Origin: Haloarcula pelagica
GTDB lineage: Archaea > Halobacteriota > Halobacteria > Halobacteriales > Haloarculaceae
Direction of reading: 5' to 3'
DNA length: 64,000 bases
NCBI RefSeq assembly: GCF_030127105.1
Contig: NZ_CP126161.1
Span: 2,418,001 to 2,482,000, forward strand
Positions 24,909 through 33,342 of the stretch are shown in pieces (positions within the stretch are counted from its first letter, which is position 1; each line of letters starts with the position of its first letter). The position numbers and the translations under genes were made by a program. The notes under the pieces were generated by a model. The model was not told the origin of the DNA. It ran no database searches and worked only from the letters and a program-made list of their open reading frames with translations.

Positions 24909-25235
24909 ATGAAATTCTGCGACGACTGCGGCTCGATGATGAAGACCGAGGGTGACAGCTGGGTCTGTGGGAGCTGTGGCTACGAGACGCTGCGCGACGA
25001 GGCTGCCGAACAGGAGATGGCGGTGACGACACAGGGCCAGGAGGAGTCCGAGATCGTCGACACCTCCGAGGTCGACGCCGAGGACATGGGCCCGACGACG
25101 GGCGCGCGCTGTCCGGAGTGTGGCAACGAGCGCGCGTACTACGAGATGAAACAGATCCGGGCCGCCGACGAGTCGGAGACGCGCTTTTTCACCTGTACCG
25201 AGTGCGAGCACAAGTGGCGCGAGGACGACCACTGA
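24909..25235 (+). CDS. tfs: Transcription factor S (TFS), archaeal transcript-cleavage factor
   Basis: A 108-residue protein with two zinc ribbons. The N-terminal one has CDDC and CGSC at about residues 4-23. The C-terminal one has CPEC and CTEC, and between them the hairpin RAADESET with the acidic DE pair that stimulates RNA polymerase cleavage. It rescues backtracked archaeal RNA polymerase and is homologous to Rpb9/TFIIS. Length and motifs are standard. The following frameshifted gene starts 9 bp later, so they are probably co-transcribed. Confidence 0.94.
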   Translation: MKFCDDCGSMMKTEGDSWVCGSCGYETLRDEAAEQEMAVTTQGQEESEIVDTSEVDAEDMGPTTGARCPECGNERAYYEMKQIRAADESETRFFTCTECEHKWREDDH

Positions 25236-25244
25236 GGCGGTAGT

Positions 25245-25852
25245 GTGTCCGACGCCGCCTTCCCGACCGTTTCGGACGACGACCTGGCCGACGGCGGCTG
25301 GGAGCTGATCGACGAGAGCGTCGAGACGGTGTTCAAGCTCCCGACGGCGCGCGTCGACGGGGCGACGAAGCTGTACGACGATGTCCGAACGCGGGCGGCC
25401 GCCGAGACGGCGACCGGGATCGACCGCCAGTGGCGCTTTTTCTTCGCGACGCGGCTGACCTTCCAGCCGCCGCTGTCGCCCGGTATCGGCCCGGCGATGA
25501 TCCTCCCGACGGTCCGCTCGGAGGCCCAGTCGGCCTTCGCGGACGAACTGCGCGAGCGGGGTTCGCCGCCGTCGACCGCGACCGGACCGAACGCGTCCGC
25601 GTCGACAGCGGCGACCGCGCTCGCATCCGGCGGTACACGGCGTCGCTGGAGCTCACAGACGCCGATTCGACGCTCTCGATCGAGGGGTGGGTCGCGGTCT
25701 GGCACGGCGACGGGTTCCGGATCGCGGCGGGCGCGTACCCCGACCGGCCGGTCGCGGACGTGCTCGACATCGACTCGCCCGCCGACGTGCTCACGCGACC
25801 GAGCCGTGACTACCGGGAGGAACTGCTCGGGCTCATCCGCGCCGTCGAGTGA
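25245..25852 (+). pseudogene. Haloarchaeal hypothetical protein interrupted by a -1 frameshift
   Basis: A gene that would be 202 residues if one base were restored. It starts at GTG 25245 with MSDAAFPTVSDDDLADGGWE. The protein pattern then breaks at the G run near 25558-25561 (...ADELRERG) and continues in another frame as FAAVDRDRTERVRVDSGD, ending GLIRAVE at 25852. The length is 608 nt, one short of a multiple of three. Both halves have normal haloarchaeal codon use and read as one globular protein. I do not recognise the family. It follows tfs and overlaps the 3' end of the next gene. The break may be a sequencing error (see findings). Confidence 0.75.
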
Positions 25853-26236
25853 TCGCCGCCAGCAACGGCCCTTCCGGAACGAGTTCGACCGGCCCGAGTC
25901 CGAGCCGGCGCGCGAGCGGGCTCGGATCGGCGTCGGCACCCAGGCGGGCCACCGGGACGCCACGGACGCGCAGCTCGCGGTCAGTCCGACCGAGGCCAGC
26001 GCGGCGGCGCCGTCCATCGTCCGGTCGCCGTAGCGGCGCCAGAGCGCGACGACGGGACCGAACGAGGCCACGTCGGCCGCGACGACATCGTCGTAGCCGG
26101 TGATGGCGACGGCGGTCCCGTCGACGGCGACGGTGAGGTCGGCCTCGACTGCGAGCGACGGACGGCGTTCGATGACATCCAGTAGTTCCGCGACCGTCTC
26201 GATCGGTTCCTCCGGCGATCGCTGGGTCGTCGTCAC
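25833..26236 (-). pseudogene. Small haloarchaeal protein interrupted by a frameshift
   Basis: Starts MTTTQRSPEEPIETVAELL at 26236 and reads well to AALASVGLTA. Near 25977-25982 one base appears missing, and the continuation in another frame is ELRVRGVPVARLGADADPS to a stop at 25833. The span of 404 nt is one short of 405, so the restored protein is 134 residues. The first 85 residues look like a small alpha/beta domain. No family is recognised. It follows the 68-residue gene with 4 bp between and ends 20 bp inside the convergent neighbour, which is also frameshifted. Confidence 0.75.
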
Positions 26237-26240
26237 TGGC

Positions 26241-26447
26241 TCAGTCCTGTTCGCGGGTCCTGACCGTCACTGTGCCGTCGATGCGCCAGTGGGCGTACTC
26301 GGGGTCGTCGCCGGTTCGACTCGGCACGTCGACCTCCATCTCCTCGAAATCGTAGGTGATCTCGGCGTTTCGCCCGGTCAGCCGGTCGTAGAGTCCGATC
26401 GCCAGTTCCGGCCATGTGGTCGTCTCGGTGGTGTCTGAGTCGCTCAT
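26241..26447 (-). CDS. 68-residue acidic protein, unrecognised
   Basis: A compact soluble ORF beginning MSDSDTTETTTWPELAIG and containing AEITYDFEEMEVDVPSRTG and WRIDGTVTVRTREQD, which suggests a short beta-rich domain. No membrane segment or motif. It is on the same strand as trmI, 51 bp downstream of it, and directly upstream of the frameshifted small gene (4-bp gap), so it is probably part of the PUA-nac-trmI transcript. Confidence 0.65.
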   Translation of the reverse strand: MSDSDTTETTTWPELAIGLYDRLTGRNAEITYDFEEMEVDVPSRTGDDPEYAHWRIDGTVTVRTREQD

Positions 26448-26498
26448 CTACCTGTCCGTAGGGGCCAGAAGGGTTTGAAACCCCGCCCCGACTCCCGA

Positions 26499-27221
26499 TC
26501 AGGGCCGGCGCGCGAAGGTGAGATAGCCGGTGTGACCGACCCCGCCCGTCGACGGGCGCGACCCGCGGTCGTCGAAGTCCATCTCCCGCTGGATCGTGTC
26601 CAGCGTCTCGATCCCGTCGAGACCCACCTCGCGTGCGGCCGCGACCGCCTCGCGGGTGTTCTCGACGAACGGCGAGTACACCGCAAGCGACCCGCCTCTG
26701 GACAACAGCGTCGGCGCTCGCTCGACGACCGTCGGCGCGTCCTCGGTATCGAGCGTCAGCGCGTCGAACCCCGCCAGATCGGCGAGGTCGTCGGTCACGT
26801 CGCCGGTTCTGACCGCGACGGTGTCGGCGACGCCGGCGACGGCCATGTTCTCGCGGGCGACCGCAGCGAAGTCGGGGTCGCGCTCGTAGGTCACCACTTC
26901 GGCACCGGCCCGCCCCATGTAGGCGGCCAGGATACCGGTCCCGGTCCCGGCGTCGAGGACGCGGTCACCAGCCGAGATTCCGGTCTTCCCCAGGACGAGC
27001 CCAACGTCGCGGGGCATCATCGGCGCGCCGGTCCGTTCGAGGTGGGTAAAGAGGTCCGGCCCGCGCAGCGCCCGCACGGTGAAGCCGGTGCCCAGATGGG
27101 TCTCGACGACATCGCCGGGGGTCACGTCCTCGGGGACCTCCAGGATGCCAAGATCGGACTCGAAGCGCTCGCCGGGTTCCAGCAGGTACTCGCGGTCCTC
27201 GTGGACGAAGAGGTAGGCCAC
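26499..27221 (-). CDS. trmI: tRNA (adenine-N1)-methyltransferase TrmI
   Basis: A 240-residue SAM-dependent enzyme that methylates A57/A58 of tRNA in archaea. It has an N-terminal beta domain (about residues 1-75) and a Rossmann methyltransferase domain with motif I VLDAGTGTGILAAYMG near residue 90 and a DALTLDTEDAP motif IV, close to the D-x-P region of the family. Its ATG at 27221 is 1 bp after the nac stop, so it is co-translated with NAC. Length matches archaeal TrmI. Confidence 0.9.
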   Translation of the reverse strand: MAYLFVHEDREYLLEPGERFESDLGILEVPEDVTPGDVVETHLGTGFTVRALRGPDLFTHLERTGAPMMPRDVGLVLGKTGISAGDRVLDAGTGTGILAAYMGRAGAEVVTYERDPDFAAVARENMAVAGVADTVAVRTGDVTDDLADLAGFDALTLDTEDAPTVVERAPTLLSRGGSLAVYSPFVENTREAVAAAREVGLDGIETLDTIQREMDFDDRGSRPSTGGVGHTGYLTFARRP

Positions 27222-27222
27222 G

Positions 27223-27612
27223 TTACTCCAGCTGGTCGACCGCGTCGGCGAGGTCGCCGTCGTTGGCTTCTAGCGCCTCGCGGGCGGTCTCCTCGTCGAC
27301 GCCGGCCCGCATCGCCACGAGTTCCACGTCGTCGGCGTCGATAGCGCTGTCGTCGTCGCCGTCGTCCGCGTCGGTGTCGTCCTCGTTTGGCTCGCCCGCG
27401 CCCAGTTCCCGGGACTCGGGTTCGCCGACGACCTGGTAGGTCTTCTGGCCCTGGGCCTCCATCAGCTGGACCTCCGCGTCCGTGAAGACGAGCTCTTCGT
27501 CGGGTGTGCGGATGATTACCTCTTCGGCATCGATATCGTCCATGTCGATGCCCATCTGTTCCATCATCTGTTTCATCTTGCGCGGGTTCATCCCGCCGCC
27601 TCCGCCGAACAT
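27223..27612 (-). CDS. nac: Nascent polypeptide-associated complex protein (archaeal NAC)
   Basis: A 129-residue ribosome-associated chaperone. It begins [21 protein letters not shown], the usual archaeal NAC N-terminus with a ribosome-contacting basic helix, followed by the NAC beta domain to about residue 70. After an acidic linker comes a UBA-like domain ending [21 protein letters not shown] and [10 protein letters not shown]. It functions as a homodimer in archaea. The start at 27612 avoids a longer frame with non-family residues. Placed between the PUA gene and trmI. Confidence 0.93.
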   Translation of the reverse strand: MFGGGGGMNPRKMKQMMEQMGIDMDDIDAEEVIIRTPDEELVFTDAEVQLMEAQGQKTYQVVGEPESRELGAGEPNEDDTDADDGDDDSAIDADDVELVAMRAGVDEETAREALEANDGDLADAVDQLE

Positions 27613-27671
27613 ACCCGGAGGTGCGCGTTCCGTCCGGAAAAACATAGCGACCCGACCGCCGTCCGGAGCGC

Positions 27672-28139
27672 TCAGTCCTCGATGCCCTGGCGGACCTTCA
27701 CGGCCATCCCGGTCTCGAAGTCGGCCATGCCTGCGCCGGGCAGTTCCGCCCGTCCGACGGCCAGCAGGTCGCCCTCTTCGTGCAGTACGAGCACCTCGTC
27801 GCCGGGGCGCAGTTCGGGGTCGGCCCGCTGGACGAACTTCGCGAAGACGTTGCGTCCCTCACGGACGAACGGTTCGCTCTCGTCGCCGACGACGACGCGG
27901 TGACGGGGGGCCGCGAACCCGTCCGCGAGCCGTGTGCCGCCGGCCGGTCCGAGCCTGAATCGGCCGTCGCTCCCGTAGGTCACCACTCGGCCGTCCCCGT
28001 CGTGGACTTGCCGGGGTCGACCGGACGACGTGTGGGTCACCGTCAGGTCGTCGGGCGGGGAAAACAGCGCCGCTCCGGCGCCCCGACCGAACTGATAGTC
28101 GGCCGAGCGGCGGAGCCCGCGGAGCTCTCGGTCGGTCAT
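27672..28139 (-). CDS. PUA-domain protein
   Basis: A 155-residue protein. The C-terminal 75 residues are a PUA RNA-binding domain (about 78-150) with [21 protein letters not shown]. The N-terminal part ([18 protein letters not shown]) is typical of haloarchaeal PUA proteins related to tRNA-guanine transglycosylase/pseudouridine synthase partners. It is the first gene of the nac-trmI operon, 59 bp upstream of nac, so a role in RNA modification or ribosome function is plausible. Start at 28139 is chosen over a longer frame. Confidence 0.82.
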   Translation of the reverse strand: MTDRELRGLRRSADYQFGRGAGAALFSPPDDLTVTHTSSGRPRQVHDGDGRVVTYGSDGRFRLGPAGGTRLADGFAAPRHRVVVGDESEPFVREGRNVFAKFVQRADPELRPGDEVLVLHEEGDLLAVGRAELPGAGMADFETGMAVKVRQGIED

Positions 28140-28256
28140 GGTCGCTCTGGACGGGCCGCGGACAACGGTGTTTCGGTCCACGAGCGTGTGTAGTGTTGAC
28201 GGCCTTCTCGGAATCTATCATGATTTATCGTACGCCCCTCTGGCGGTTTTGGGGAA

Positions 28257-28263
28257 ATTTATA
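28257..28263 (+). promoter_or_regulatory. TATA box of the 60-residue membrane protein gene
   Basis: ATTTATA lies 25-31 nt upstream of the ATG at 28288, so the message should be leaderless. The divergent region 28140-28287 contains no gene. Confidence 0.55.
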
Positions 28264-28287
28264 CCGGATGAATCCATAGCTGATCCC

Positions 28288-28470
28288 ATGGCAACAGATA
28301 CGCGAAAGGTCGGACTGGGTGCGCTGCTGCTGTTCGTCAGCAGTGTCCTGATTCTCGGTACGGGTCAGCTATCGCTCGGCGTTCCGGTGTACGCGGCAGC
28401 GGTCGCCGCGCTGGGACTCGCCGCCGGATCGTTGCTGGTCGGCACCTCCGAAGACGGCCGCGCCGTCTAG
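28288..28470 (+). CDS. 60-residue two-helix membrane protein
   Basis: Starts MATDTRKVGLGALLLFVSS. Two hydrophobic helices (about residues 7-25 and 29-50) are separated by a short loop. The tail is polar (GTSEDGRAV). It has a good TATA box 27 nt before its ATG. The stop overlaps the NYN-domain gene by 4 bp, tail to tail. Function is unknown, and no family is recognised. Confidence 0.65.
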   Translation: MATDTRKVGLGALLLFVSSVLILGTGQLSLGVPVYAAAVAALGLAAGSLLVGTSEDGRAV

Positions 28471-28964
28471 AGCAGGAACCGTTCGGTGTCCTCGCTCAGG
28501 TCGACGAACATATCGACAGCCTCCTTGAGGTCTTCAGAGGACGACTCTTCGAAGCCCATCGCCTCGACGCGACAGCCCTCGTGACGGAGATACCGACAGA
28601 GCCGTGCGAAGTCGCCGTCGCCCGTACAGAGGACCACCGCGTCGTTGTGTTTCGCGAGCGTGACGGCGTCGAGGCTCATCCCCACGTCCCAGTCGGCCTT
28701 CTTCGAGCCGTCCTGGAAGGTCTTGATGTCCTTGATCCGCGTCTCGAAGCCGATGTCGTCGAGCGCCTCGAAGAACGTCTCCTCCTCGGGGGAGTCGGCG
28801 CGGATGACGTAGGCGATCGCGCGGGTCAGTTCCCGGCCGTCGACGGCACCGTCGAGCAGCGACGAGTAGTCGATGTTCCGCGAGTAGATGCTCTGAGCCG
28901 TGTGATAGAGGTTCTGCGCGTCCGCGAGGACGGTCACGCGCTGTCCAGAATGAGAGACTGGCAT
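28467..28964 (-). CDS. NYN/LabA-like PIN-fold nuclease
   Basis: A 165-residue protein of the NYN domain family (PIN-like fold). Visible motifs are VTVLADAQNLYH with the first acidic residue, KADWDVGMSLDAV in the middle and VVLCTGDGDFARLCRYLR, the conserved D-G-D near the C-terminus. These carboxylates normally hold Mg2+ for RNA cleavage, so it is probably an RNase; the RNA target is unknown. The start MPVSHSGQ at 28964 is preferred over a longer frame. It is a single gene on the minus strand, divergent from dapA by 266 bp. Confidence 0.82.
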   Translation of the reverse strand: MPVSHSGQRVTVLADAQNLYHTAQSIYSRNIDYSSLLDGAVDGRELTRAIAYVIRADSPEEETFFEALDDIGFETRIKDIKTFQDGSKKADWDVGMSLDAVTLAKHNDAVVLCTGDGDFARLCRYLRHEGCRVEAMGFEESSSEDLKEAVDMFVDLSEDTERFLL

Positions 28965-29198
28965 ACCGGTGGTTGTCCGGCCCGTGGAAATAGCCTTTCG
29001 GGGTTCGAGGAGCGAACACAACAGCTAAGTCCCTCACGAACTGTCATCCGTCCATGCGACGGCCCCTGACCGGCCAGTGTGCGATCGCCCCGCGCCAGCG
29101 GGCCGTCTCTCCGCCGAAACGCAAACGGCTCTTCTAGTGGCTCGTGGCGGGCGTGGCGTCCCCGTCCCGGGCCGGTTCCGTGCATCGGCAACCGGACG

Positions 29199-29206
29199 AC
29201 ATATCC
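29199..29206 (+). promoter_or_regulatory. Probable TATA element of dapA
   Basis: ACATATCC is about 28 nt upstream of the dapA ATG at 29231, consistent with a leaderless lysine-operon transcript. The remaining spacer 28965-29198 shows only a doubtful 27-codon ORF (29054-29137). Confidence 0.45.
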
Positions 29207-29230
29207 CGACGCGAGACGACACACCCAGCA

Positions 29231-30157
29231 ATGACAGCCATCGACTTCCGCGGCGTGTACCCCGCGATGTGCACGCCGTTCCACGACGACGAGGAACGCA
29301 GTATCGACTTCGAAACACTCCAGACCGACGCCCAGCGCCTCGAAGCGGCGGGCGTCGACGGTCTCGTGCCGGTCGGTTCGACCGGCGAGTCGGCCACCAT
29401 GACCCACGACGAACACATCGACGTGGTCGAGGCCGTCATCGACGCCGTCGACGACGTGCCGGTCATCGCCGGCACCGGCAGCAACAACACCCGCGAGGCG
29501 CTCTCGCTGTCCCGCCGCGCGGCACGGGCCGGCGCCGACGCGCTCTTGCTCATCTCGCCGTACTACAACAAGCCCGAACAGCAGGGTCTGGTCGACCACT
29601 TCACCGCTATCGCGGACGAGGTCGACTGCCCACAGATCGTCTACAACGTCCCCTCCCGGACCGGCCGCAACATCGAACCGGACACCGCGGTCGAACTGGC
29701 GAGCCACGAGAACATCGCGGCGTTCAAGGCCGCCAGCGGCGACATGAACCAGATCTCGGAGATCATCGAACGCACGCGCGACGAGGAGTTCGCGGTGCTC
29801 TCGGGCGACGACGGGATGACCCTGCCGATGCTCTCGGTGGGTGCCCACGGCTGTATCTCCGTGGCCGCCAACGTCGAACCCGAGCGGACCTGTGCGATGG
29901 TCGGGGCGGCGCTGGCAGAGGACTACGAGCGTGCACGCGCGCTCCACCACGAACTCGGCCCGCTGTTCCGGGCGCTGTTCGCCGAGACCAACCCCATCCC
30001 GGTCAAGGAGGCCATGCGAATCCGTGGATACGGGCCCGCACACCTCCGCTCGCCGCTGACGCGCCTCTCGGAGGAACACCTCGACGAACTCCGTGACGTG
30101 CTGGCGGTGCTGGACGACGAGGACCTCGAAGACGAGTACGCGGAGGTCGAGCGATGA
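29231..30157 (+). CDS. dapA: 4-hydroxy-tetrahydrodipicolinate synthase
   Basis: A 308-residue TIM-barrel aldolase that condenses pyruvate with aspartate semialdehyde, the first step of lysine/DAP synthesis. Family blocks are VPVGSTGESATM, ISPYYNKPEQQGLVDHF, YNVPSRTGRN with the catalytic Tyr and AFKAASGD with the Schiff-base Lys near residue 167. Start MTAIDFRGVYPAM at 29231 is chosen over a long upstream frame. dapB overlaps by 4 bp (ATGA). The DAP pathway in archaea without peptidoglycan serves lysine synthesis. Confidence 0.94.
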   Translation: MTAIDFRGVYPAMCTPFHDDEERSIDFETLQTDAQRLEAAGVDGLVPVGSTGESATMTHDEHIDVVEAVIDAVDDVPVIAGTGSNNTREALSLSRRAARAGADALLLISPYYNKPEQQGLVDHFTAIADEVDCPQIVYNVPSRTGRNIEPDTAVELASHENIAAFKAASGDMNQISEIIERTRDEEFAVLSGDDGMTLPMLSVGAHGCISVAANVEPERTCAMVGAALAEDYERARALHHELGPLFRALFAETNPIPVKEAMRIRGYGPAHLRSPLTRLSEEHLDELRDVLAVLDDEDLEDEYAEVER

Positions 30158-30906
30158 CACGCGTCGCCGTCAACGGCGCGACCGGCCGGATGGGGAAGAC
30201 GGTCATCGAGACGGCCGCCGACCGCGACCTGGAGGTCGTCGTCGGCTTCGATGTCGCGAGCGGCGAGGTCGACGGCGTCCCGGTCGTCGACAGCGACGAC
30301 ATCGCGGGGACACTCACCGAGTACGATGTCGACGTGGTCGTCGACTTCTCGATCCCAGAGTCGACCCTGCCGCTCGCGGCGGCCTGTGCCGAGACCGGCA
30401 CGGCGCTGGTCGTCGGGACGACCGGGTTCGACGAGGACGGGGTGGCCCGACTGGACGACGCCAGCGAGGAGGCGCCGCTGTTGAAGGCCACGAACTTCTC
30501 GCAGGGCATCCAGGTCCTCAACCGCCTCGTCAGCGAGGCCGTCGCCACGCTGGACGACTACGATCTGGAACTCATGGAGAGCCATCACAACGGGAAGGTC
30601 GACGCGCCCTCCGGCACCGCGAACACGCTCTTAGAGACCATCCAAGAGAAGCGCGATGTCGAACCCGTCTACGGCCGCGAAGGCCACGCCCCCCGCGAGG
30701 ACGACGAGATCGGCGTCTTCGCCCGGCGGGCCGGCGACATCCGCGGCGAGCACGAGCTGATCCTGGCGGGCAACGACGAGGTCCTCTCCCTCTCGCATCG
30801 CGCCGAGGACCGCGGGGTCTTCGCCGCCGGCGCGCTCGACGCCGCCGCCTGGCTCGACGGCCGCGACCCGGGCTGGTACGACTTCGGCGCCGTCGTCGAC
30901 GCCTGA
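30154..30906 (+). CDS. dapB: 4-hydroxy-tetrahydrodipicolinate reductase
   Basis: A 250-residue NAD(P)H-dependent reductase. The nucleotide motif NGATGRMGK is at the N-terminus. The signature SHHNGKVDAPSGTA, with catalytic His and Lys, lies near residue 145. It reduces the DapA product. ATG overlaps the dapA stop by 4 bp, showing translational coupling. Length is normal. dapD follows 55 bp downstream. Confidence 0.94.
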   Translation: MTRVAVNGATGRMGKTVIETAADRDLEVVVGFDVASGEVDGVPVVDSDDIAGTLTEYDVDVVVDFSIPESTLPLAAACAETGTALVVGTTGFDEDGVARLDDASEEAPLLKATNFSQGIQVLNRLVSEAVATLDDYDLELMESHHNGKVDAPSGTANTLLETIQEKRDVEPVYGREGHAPREDDEIGVFARRAGDIRGEHELILAGNDEVLSLSHRAEDRGVFAAGALDAAAWLDGRDPGWYDFGAVVDA

Positions 30907-30961
30907 GCACCGGCGACATTCGGGAGTGCTTAAACCACCGGGGACGGTACCGAGGGATACG

Positions 30962-31801
30962 ATGCTCGGACAAGACCTCGAACGGAACATCGGGGACCTG
31001 TGGACGGCCTACGAACAGGGCGCGACGGTGGAAGATGTCGAACCCCCGCAGCTGGACACGCTCGACGACTTCCTGACCGCGCTGGAGAACGGCGACGTGC
31101 GCGCCGCCGAGAAGGTTGACGGCGAGTGGCAGGTCAACGAGTGGGTCAAGCGCGGCATCCTGCTGAACTTCGCGTTCCGGAAGACCTACAGCCGGACCTA
31201 CGGCGATGTCGACTACCACGATGTCCTGCCGCTGCGGGACACCGGCGACCTGGGGGAGCGCGGGACACGCAACACGCCGGACGGGACGACCATCCGCCGG
31301 GGGGCGTACCTGGGCGAGGACTGTATCATGATGTCGCCGTCGTTCGTCAACATCGGCGCCCACGTCGGTGACGGGACGCTGATCGACTCCTGTGACACCG
31401 TCGGCTCCTGTGCCCAGATCGGCGAGAACGTCAAGCTCGGCGCGAACACGCTCATCGGCGGCGTCCTCGAACCCGTCGAGAGCGCGCCGGTCATCGTCGA
31501 GGACGACGTGGCGCTCGGCGCCGGCTGTCGCGTCACCAGCGGGTTCGTCGTCGGCGAGGGCTCGGTCGTCGGCGAGAACACGCTGTTGACGCCCCGGATT
31601 CCGGTCTACGACCTCGTCGAGGACGAGGTGCTCTACGGCGAACTGCCGCCCGAGCGGCGCGCGTTCCAGCGCTTCGTCGACTCCTCGGTCGGCGAGCACG
31701 ACCTGTTCGACGGCGGCGCCTACAAGCCCGCCGTGGTGGCGACCGATGTCGAAGAGGAGACGCTGGAAGCGACCGAACGGGAAGACGCGCTTCGGGACTA
31801 G
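30962..31801 (+). CDS. dapD: Tetrahydrodipicolinate N-succinyltransferase
   Basis: A 279-residue left-handed beta-helix acyltransferase. The N-terminal helical domain (about residues 1-90) is followed by hexapeptide repeats such as GAHVGDGTLIDSC, GENVKLGANT and GAGCRVTSG. It transfers succinyl from succinyl-CoA to the ring-opened DapB product, so the succinylase branch is used. Start MLGQDLERNIGDL at 30962 is chosen over a 12-codon longer frame. It is the last gene before a repeat-rich spacer. Confidence 0.92.
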   Translation: MLGQDLERNIGDLWTAYEQGATVEDVEPPQLDTLDDFLTALENGDVRAAEKVDGEWQVNEWVKRGILLNFAFRKTYSRTYGDVDYHDVLPLRDTGDLGERGTRNTPDGTTIRRGAYLGEDCIMMSPSFVNIGAHVGDGTLIDSCDTVGSCAQIGENVKLGANTLIGGVLEPVESAPVIVEDDVALGAGCRVTSGFVVGEGSVVGENTLLTPRIPVYDLVEDEVLYGELPPERRAFQRFVDSSVGEHDLFDGGAYKPAVVATDVEEETLEATEREDALRD

Positions 31802-31971
31802 CGGGATTCCGAACGGAGCGAGGAATCCCGAAAGCGAGCGGCGACGATTGGAGCCGCGAGCAGCGAGGCGCTGAGCGCAGCGAAGCGCCTCGACACCGAC
31901 GCGGCGAGCGGAGCGAACCGTGGAGGAGAGTGAGATCCTCGCGTTGCTCGGGCTCCCGAAGAGCGACCCGC
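31802..31971. repeat. Hairpin-rich extragenic repeat region between dapD and the pseudokinase
   Basis: A spacer with repeated variants of GCGAGCGGAGCGA-type sequence and perfect inverted repeats. CGGGATTCC / GGAATCCCG (31802-31810 and 31822-31830) and CGAGGCGC / GCGCCTCG (31864-31871 and 31885-31892) are the clearest; GAGGA...TCCTC lies near 31923-31940. It lies between convergent genes, so it may serve as a bidirectional terminator. I see no credible ORF. GAGCGnAGCGAG-like units are common in haloarchaeal intergenic DNA. Confidence 0.6.
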
Positions 31972-33342
31972 TCAGACCGACCCCGTCAGATCCCGGTAGA
32001 ACGCGATCGGCGAACCGTAGCGGTCGTCGGGGGCGGGAGCCAGCGCCCGGCGCAGCACCGGCTCGACCGCCTGAGAGATCTCGTCGACGGGCTGGGGCGT
32101 CCGGAGCTGGCCGGTCCGCATCGTCGCCCGGGACCCCGTGGCGGTCTCCTCGACCGGTGTCGTCCCACAGAGGAGCCAGTAGGCGATCGCGCCGAGCTGG
32201 TAGACGACGGTCGTCGGCGTGAGCCGTCCGTCGAGCTGTTCGGGTGCGGTGAAGGGGCTGCCGTGGTCGACGCCCAGCGCCTCCCGGACGGCCCACTCGA
32301 TCCCCCAGTTCGAGACCGTCGCCCGCCAGCCGCTGTCCCCGCCCTTGAGGTGGACGTTCGCCGGGTAGAGTCCACAGACCGGTAGCGACGAGTCCGCGAC
32401 GGTCGTGGCGGCGTCGACGATGTCGCCGAGGATGTCCAGGCGGACTTCGACAGGGAGGTCGGTCCCGATCTCGCCCAGCGTGTGTTTTCCGACGCGGTAG
32501 GCGACCCACGGCGTCGGGGCGGTCCCCGACTCGTGGACCGTCGCCACGTGGGCGCTGTCGTCGACCGTCTCCCAGCGCGAGAGCCGTTCGGAGAAGGCCG
32601 GTTGTACGCCCCCGTCGGTGCCGTGCTTGCTCGACACTGCCAGGATCTCCGCGTAGGTGCCCCCGTCCCACGGCGTCGCGTACCGGTGGACGACCCCGTC
32701 GGTGTCGATGAACTCGACTTTGGTCACGTCGGGGATCGACGCGCCCAGTTGGCCGGGGCTCGCGGGGCCGACGTAGTCGACCTCGGTGGCGTCGCTGGTG
32801 GTCGCTGCGTCGGTCTCCTCGGGGTCGTCGTCCCGTTCCGGCGGCGGGACGGACTCGATGGCTTCCTTGCTGAACCGCACCCCGGAGCGGGTCACGTCGT
32901 GGCGCAGGAACCGGTGGTCCCGTTCCTCGTAGCTCTCGCCGCGCCGGTCGTAGGCGTGGAGGTGTTTGAAGTCGTAGGCCCGCTGGAGTTGCTTGCCGCG
33001 CTTGCCCGCGGCCTCGCGGGAGTCGTGGACTGCCATCGCACAGGTCCCGGCCTCGGGGACGACCGTCCAGGCACCGACGAGGTCGTCGTAGCCGACCACC
33101 AGACACTCGAACAGGGGGTTCCAGTACACCTCGCTGACGCTCCGGGGGCCGTCCCAGCGGACGGCACACGGGTGCGTGTCGGCGTCCATCCGTGATTTCG
33201 CGCTGCGGACGGCGTCGATCTGTTCGTCGTGTGTCGAGTACGTCTCGCCGTCGCGGGCGCCTCTACGATACTCCTCGACGAGCCACACCCGTCCCTGCTT
33301 GACGATCTCCAGTGGTGGTCGCTGTGGCACGTCCGGTGGCAT
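31972..33342 (-). CDS. Protein-kinase-like protein lacking catalytic residues (pseudokinase)
   Basis: A 456-residue protein, start MPPDVPQRPPLEIVKQ at 33342. Residues about 1-165 form an alpha/beta N-terminal domain with two roughly similar halves and aromatic-rich stretches. About 190-290 is a second region with a beta-rich domain (TKVEFIDTDGVVHRYATPWDG). The C-terminal 170 residues resemble a Ser/Thr kinase C-lobe: LYPANVHL replaces the HRDxKxxN catalytic loop (no Asp), SNWGIE replaces DFG, but TAPEQ and YQLGAIAYWLLCGTTPVEE keep the APE and helix F/G pattern. It sits inside the lysine cluster on the opposite strand; its partner is unknown. Confidence 0.65.
   Translation of the reverse strand: MPPDVPQRPPLEIVKQGRVWLVEEYRRGARDGETYSTHDEQIDAVRSAKSRMDADTHPCAVRWDGPRSVSEVYWNPLFECLVVGYDDLVGAWTVVPEAGTCAMAVHDSREAAGKRGKQLQRAYDFKHLHAYDRRGESYEERDHRFLRHDVTRSGVRFSKEAIESVPPPERDDDPEETDAATTSDATEVDYVGPASPGQLGASIPDVTKVEFIDTDGVVHRYATPWDGGTYAEILAVSSKHGTDGGVQPAFSERLSRWETVDDSAHVATVHESGTAPTPWVAYRVGKHTLGEIGTDLPVEVRLDILGDIVDAATTVADSSLPVCGLYPANVHLKGGDSGWRATVSNWGIEWAVREALGVDHGSPFTAPEQLDGRLTPTTVVYQLGAIAYWLLCGTTPVEETATGSRATMRTGQLRTPQPVDEISQAVEPVLRRALAPAPDDRYGSPIAFYRDLTGSV

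Noticed and set aside
29054-29137. 27-codon ORF upstream of dapA as a leader peptide
   Set aside because: It is rich in Arg, Pro and Lys without a run of one amino acid, and the likely dapA TATA box lies downstream of it, so it would not be on the dapA transcript.
28965-29230. Lysine riboswitch before dapA
   Set aside because: No L-box-like conserved segments are seen and the putative promoter is too close to the ATG to allow a long leader.
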